DNA of 64,000 nt from NCBI GenBank assembly GCA_016081115.2, contig JABTTQ020002548.1, positions 62,001 through 126,000 of the forward strand, written 5' to 3'. Below the pieces are notes generated by a model that worked only from the letters and a program-made list of their open reading frames with translations, did not search any database and was not told the origin of the DNA. Source of the stretch: Rehmannia glutinosa. Its lineage: Eukaryota > Streptophyta > Magnoliopsida > Lamiales > Orobanchaceae. Below, piece by piece: positions 60,291 through 64,000 of the stretch (its first letter is position 1; each line of letters starts with the position of its first letter). The translations under genes were made by a program, and so were the position numbers.

Positions 60291-61690
60291 CTCTAGAACA
60301 AATATAACAAAAGGCAATTCAATCAGGAAAATCATAATCAATTACTCAATATTCATGCTTATTTATTTGATTCAATTCATCCTAACCCTAGAACAAATAA
60401 ATTAGCTCATGAATAGATTCATCAATTCAATTAAACAAGAAATAATAATCACAAACATCATCATGAAGAAATTAATACCAAAGAAAATCAAATAGACAAA
60501 TAAAGATGGAGAAGAATTACACATTTTCAAGTTGTAGAGAGATCTCCCAAGAACACCCTAAATATAACGTGAAGAAGAGAAAAGGGAAATCAAAATCTTG
60601 CTTCTAGCTTGAATGTATCAAAATCTAAAGCCTAGACTCCCCTTATATAGCACAAAGGCCCTAACAACTTGGAAGAGTACAAATCCTATAAGAAATCTAC
60701 TAGAAATTGATAAAATCACTGATATATACGTTCAGATTTTTCGTCTTGAATGGTCACCGAATGGCATGCTACTTCGGAAATGGCCATGGGAATGGTCATC
60801 GAACGACCACCCTTCAGAGAGGTCGTTTTGGGAATGGCCAGGGAACGGTCGTTCCCTTTACTTTATTTTTCAATCCGAACGGCATTCTACTTTGGGAACA
60901 GTCGTTCGCCATCCATTCGCCCAATTTCTTCCTTGTTCACCTCTCTTAGCCCACTCTTCGTTTCTTTTTCGTTCTACCTACACTTTTCCAAAAAAAACAA
61001 GCATAACACACACAAAAGTAGGCTCAACAACAAAACACGTAAATACACAAGCAAAAACACAAAATATACTATAAAAAATATAGAAATGAAATCAAAATAA
61101 TCACACAAGATACTAACAAAAACACACAAAACAAACACGCATTGATTAATATAGTAATTTCTGTAAAAACAGTGCCTACTCTTGCATACATAAATCCTGC
61201 AAAAAGCCTGATAAGAACAAAGAGCATCATTTGTTTATTACAAGAAACTACAAGTTAGTTCATATCCATGCATATGTTTCTGACTATTTAGGTGAATAAA
61301 TGTTTCCCTAGACTTGATAGAAAACATCTAAAATGCATTGAAGAACTGATGGAGATTTTGATATAATTGCACAACTACAGTTCAAGTAATAAATCATTGA
61401 ACCTAGCTATCATTAAGACTACTGCCTCAATTTAGTAGAAGTAGATCACGTCATTTTAGCTACTATCATAATATTTCACTAAAGTTTCTTTCATCCAGAT
61501 GACCTCAAGAGTCTTGATTTACTAAATGAACTGATTTTCACAGTTTATTAGGCTATTGGAATGCACAAGAAAACAGATATAATGAATTTTAAAACCAAAT
61601 GCACCTTACATCAAAATGATCGAGGCATCCAACGAGAATAGATGGAACAAAGACTAACGGACACTTAATATATCCTTAATAATTAATTTG
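60291..61690. other. Non-coding stretch with retroelement-like palindromic phrases
   Basis: Around 60740-60910 GGAATGGCC, GAACGGTCGTTC and CGAACGACC recur in both orientations. These produce the plus-strand frames at 60613-61100, which show no known domain. The region looks like part of another LTR. Confidence 0.4.
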
Positions 61691-61886
61691 TTTCTAACAT
61701 GCAAAATCGTCCTTAATTATTAATTTTTGTCGCTTAAAAAACTGTCGGAATAAAAAATTAGAGGTGGAAATCTTTATACTGTATTTGAGGCGATACGAAA
61801 ATAACGTCACTAAAAGTAACCTATTTGAGACGATATTGAATACGTCGCAAAAAAAAAAGTCTCAAATTACCTAATTTATTGTAGTG

Positions 61887-62060
61887 ATTAAGCTCGTTTA
61901 GGTTCAATTCAGTTGGAAGAAGTTCGTGAGTCATCAATATATTTGATAAATTCAAGCTTGAGTTCAACTCGATAGCAAACGAGTCAAACTCAAACTCTCA
62001 AAAACTCGGTTCAATTCGGTCCGATTGCAGCCCTAAATATCACCCCTCCCTTAATAAGAG
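61887..62060. repeat. TTCAACTCG/ACGAGTCAAACTC-type dispersed repeat end
   Basis: The phrases AAGCTCGTTTAGG, TTGAGTTCAACTCG and AACTCGGTTCAATTCGG resemble the TCGAGCTCGA-rich ends seen at 63640-63960, a hAT-like non-autonomous repeat type. Confidence 0.45.
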
Positions 62061-63465
62061 AACTATAGTTTGCAATAAATCGAATTTTTAATGTGAGTGA
62101 ATATTTTTTTTCATTTTTTTAAAACATATTTTAAATATTAAAGAATTCCAACATTTTGAACTTCTAATACATGTCAAGCTACTCATTAGCGGGATTATCC
62201 TTGTTTTTCAAGATTGAAAGTTTGGCGTGAGTTCAATTCCATGTGAGCATGTGTATTTTCTCCACCACCCCCTTAAAAAAGGATTCATTAGATAGATAAT
62301 AAACCAATCCTACCCAACTCAATACACACAACTCACAAGCAATTAGAATAACCTTAAAGACAACATAATGTATAAGATCTTCAATACCTTAATTGGAATA
62401 TATCAGTAATTTTCTTCTATGATCGATCGGTATACACATCAACGACTATGAATTTGATTAGTAGTTCCCCTCAACAAATATGCACTTGGGCCACTAAAAT
62501 CCTACTTAATGGAGGCATAGTTGGAGAGGTTGCAAAATCCTATACTTTCGTTGCAAAACCAATAAACCTGAAAAAAAAATGTGGGGAAAAAAATTTTCTA
62601 TCAAAAGTGGAATTTCTGCTTGTGTCCATTATCGAATAACCGGAGATACAAAAAAGACCCAAAATCTTGTGAACAGTGCGGAGTTCTAGGATTAAGTATA
62701 TGCCACGTGTATAACATTGCGTTAACTTAGTTTGTTGAAATATAAATACAGATAAATTTTCATATATAAAAATAGAAAGTTCAATTAATTTAATTATATA
62801 TCAAAAGAGACAAACACCCTTTCTACTTCCAGAAAACAATTGGAAAGAAAAGAAATATATTTTACGTGTGAACCTCAGCATACGTTACGTATGAACCAAG
62901 AAAAAAAGAAAACCAAAGCTGAATATTACAACAAAAGAAGACATTTTTGATTCTTTTCTTTATTTCTTTTTCCTGTGGAGATATATGATATTGTATCTGT
63001 GGCCCCACATGGGGCACATAGGCAAGGCCGCTTGTATTCTTTATGGATTTTGATTTTTGAGACATCATAAATCGTGCAAATTACATGACGATTATAGTAT
63101 ATATATAGTATGTAGGATTTGTGATTACAAATTAAATCTGTTAAATGTGAATCTTGAAAAACACACATTTATATATCTTGACACAATGACACTCTAAAAA
63201 AACCATATATCTCATGTTGGACTATTTATATATTAAATTAAATAAAAATAAGAAATTAATTAACAAATTTAATGGCGTTTTGCATTTGTCAAACAACGAG
63301 ATCTTTTACTATGTATTCTAGAAAGTATATAAGTTAAAAAAATTGTTTTTTTTTTGAGAAAACGGTTTCAACTCCTTTGTTTTTGAGTTTTTTTCTTTAC
63401 ATTTGTTTAAGCAAGTCAATATTCTCTTTTCTATCCTAATATATTTGTTTTTCTGTACTCATAGT
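62061..63465. other. Non-coding stretch with short unassigned frames
   Basis: No gene was recognised. A short minus-strand frame (62926-63168) contains YKRPCLCAPCGATDTISY, with three close Cys residues. It has a modest hydrophobic start but matches no peptide family that I know. Confidence 0.4.
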
Positions 63466-63792
63466 TAGAGTTGACAATTTGAGCCCAACCCAGTGGTGCC
63501 ACCCAATCAACCAAATGATAAGGCTAAACTGGACCATAAATTTACAGATCGAAAATAACTAGATCTATTTGGCCTGGCCTAATAGGCCAAATGGTTCTGG
63601 TCACGGGCCGATTAACCCGAGGCTAGACGTGTAAATGAGTCTAGTCGAACCGAACATAGTATTGTTTAAGCTTGTTTGAATTTTAATTTTGCTTCAAAAA
63701 TTGTATTTGAGCTTGGTTTGATTATTAATCGAATCGAGCACGAACGAGCTTTAGTCGAGTGATCACGAATCGAGCTCGAGTAGTTTGATATT

Positions 63793-63832
<40 letters not shown>

Positions 63833-64000
63833 ATAATAATCGAGTCGAGCTCGAATCAAACTTTATATCTTATCAAATGGAAGAATTTGTTCAAACTTGG
63901 TTCGTTATATTAACAAATCGAGCTCGAATATACTATTAACGATTGATTTGAATCAAGTATAGAATAGATTAGTTATTTTTAGCTCTACCCGAGGCAAAAT
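63466..64000. repeat. hAT-like repeat ends rich in TCGAGCTCG and GAGCCCAACCC
   Basis: From 63473 (GTTGACAATTTGAGCCCAACC) to the window end there are GC-richer phrases of the kind found at hAT-like MITE ends, then CGAGCTCGAG / CGAGTCGAGCTCGA repeats around 63735-63930. The element runs off the window. Confidence 0.5.
63796..63829. repeat. (TA)n microsatellite
   Basis: About 17 TA units lie inside the TCGAGC-rich repeat. Confidence 0.95.

Larger units (their letters stand above)
55001..61886. mobile_element. CACTA (En/Spm)-type element with nested retroelement
   Basis: The left end reads CATTACAAGAAAATTGGGAA and the right end, reverse-complemented, CACTACAATAAATTAGGTAA. The two are 28-base imperfect inverted repeats of the CACTA type. 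The subterminal zones (55010-55320 and 61700-61870) carry repeated GACGAAA, GTCGC, GAGACATTT and AAAAGTAA motifs in both orientations, as expected for transposase-binding sites. The 3-base flanks TAT / ATT do not match exactly. No transposase frame was recognised, so it is non-autonomous or gutted. An LTR retroelement start (56371-60290) is nested inside. Confidence 0.72.

Noticed and set aside
60613..61100. Plus-strand frame of 153 codons as a gene
   Set aside because: Three overlapping frames of similar length share the same repeated DNA phrases. None has a domain or promoter context, and the region looks like an LTR.
62926..63168. Small cysteine-containing secreted peptide gene
   Set aside because: Only three clustered cysteines, no clear signal peptide and no family match. 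Chance frame more likely.

Overview
The window is nuclear DNA of a flowering plant, most likely a eudicot. It holds intron-containing relatives of plant receptor-like kinases, eIF3m and a CXE carboxylesterase, in a dense mass of plant-type transposons (Ty1/copia, L1-type LINE, PIF/Harbinger, CACTA, hAT-like and other MITE-like elements). I cannot name the species. No rRNA, tRNA, CRISPR or bacterial-style operon was found.

Layout. 1-4000: non-coding DNA with a GGCACGA hairpin-forming tandem array, a MITE and a FAR1/MULE-type remnant. 4005-15285 (minus strand): two neighbouring receptor-kinase relics, an S-domain/CRK-type kinase tail (4005-6252) and a malectin-domain FERONIA-like kinase (6820-15285). 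A young Ty1/copia element (8294-14242) cuts the second one in two, with a perfect 5-bp target duplication. 16340-21095 (minus): an intron-retaining but stop-ridden eIF3m pseudogene whose intron hosts a hAT-like element and a MITE. 21300-27335: LINE remnants, then a deleted SIRE-like copia element on the plus strand with a 3' LTR. 27900-30511: a PIF/Harbinger element relic (divergent Myb/SANT-type ORF and transposase). 31832-37911: a second SIRE-like copia fragment on the minus strand, flanked by a 438-bp direct duplication of host DNA. 39479-40790 (minus): a two-exon CXE carboxylesterase, the best candidate for a living gene, with one apparent frameshift. 41804-41965: a terminal RING-H2 exon. 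42428-48198 (minus): an L1-type LINE with both ORFs. 48780-54727 (minus): a copia element in an LTR-internal-LTR-partial internal arrangement. 55001-61886: a CACTA-like element with a long-LTR retroelement start nested in it. 61887-64000: AT-rich DNA with hAT-like GC-rich or TCGAGC-rich repeats.

The genes do not form a pathway. The window is a record of nested insertion, gene breakage and unusual break repair. Single-base indels recur in genes and between the two nearly identical LTRs of the youngest element, so some frameshifts may be consensus errors. The nonsense codons and the transposon insertion cannot be explained that way.
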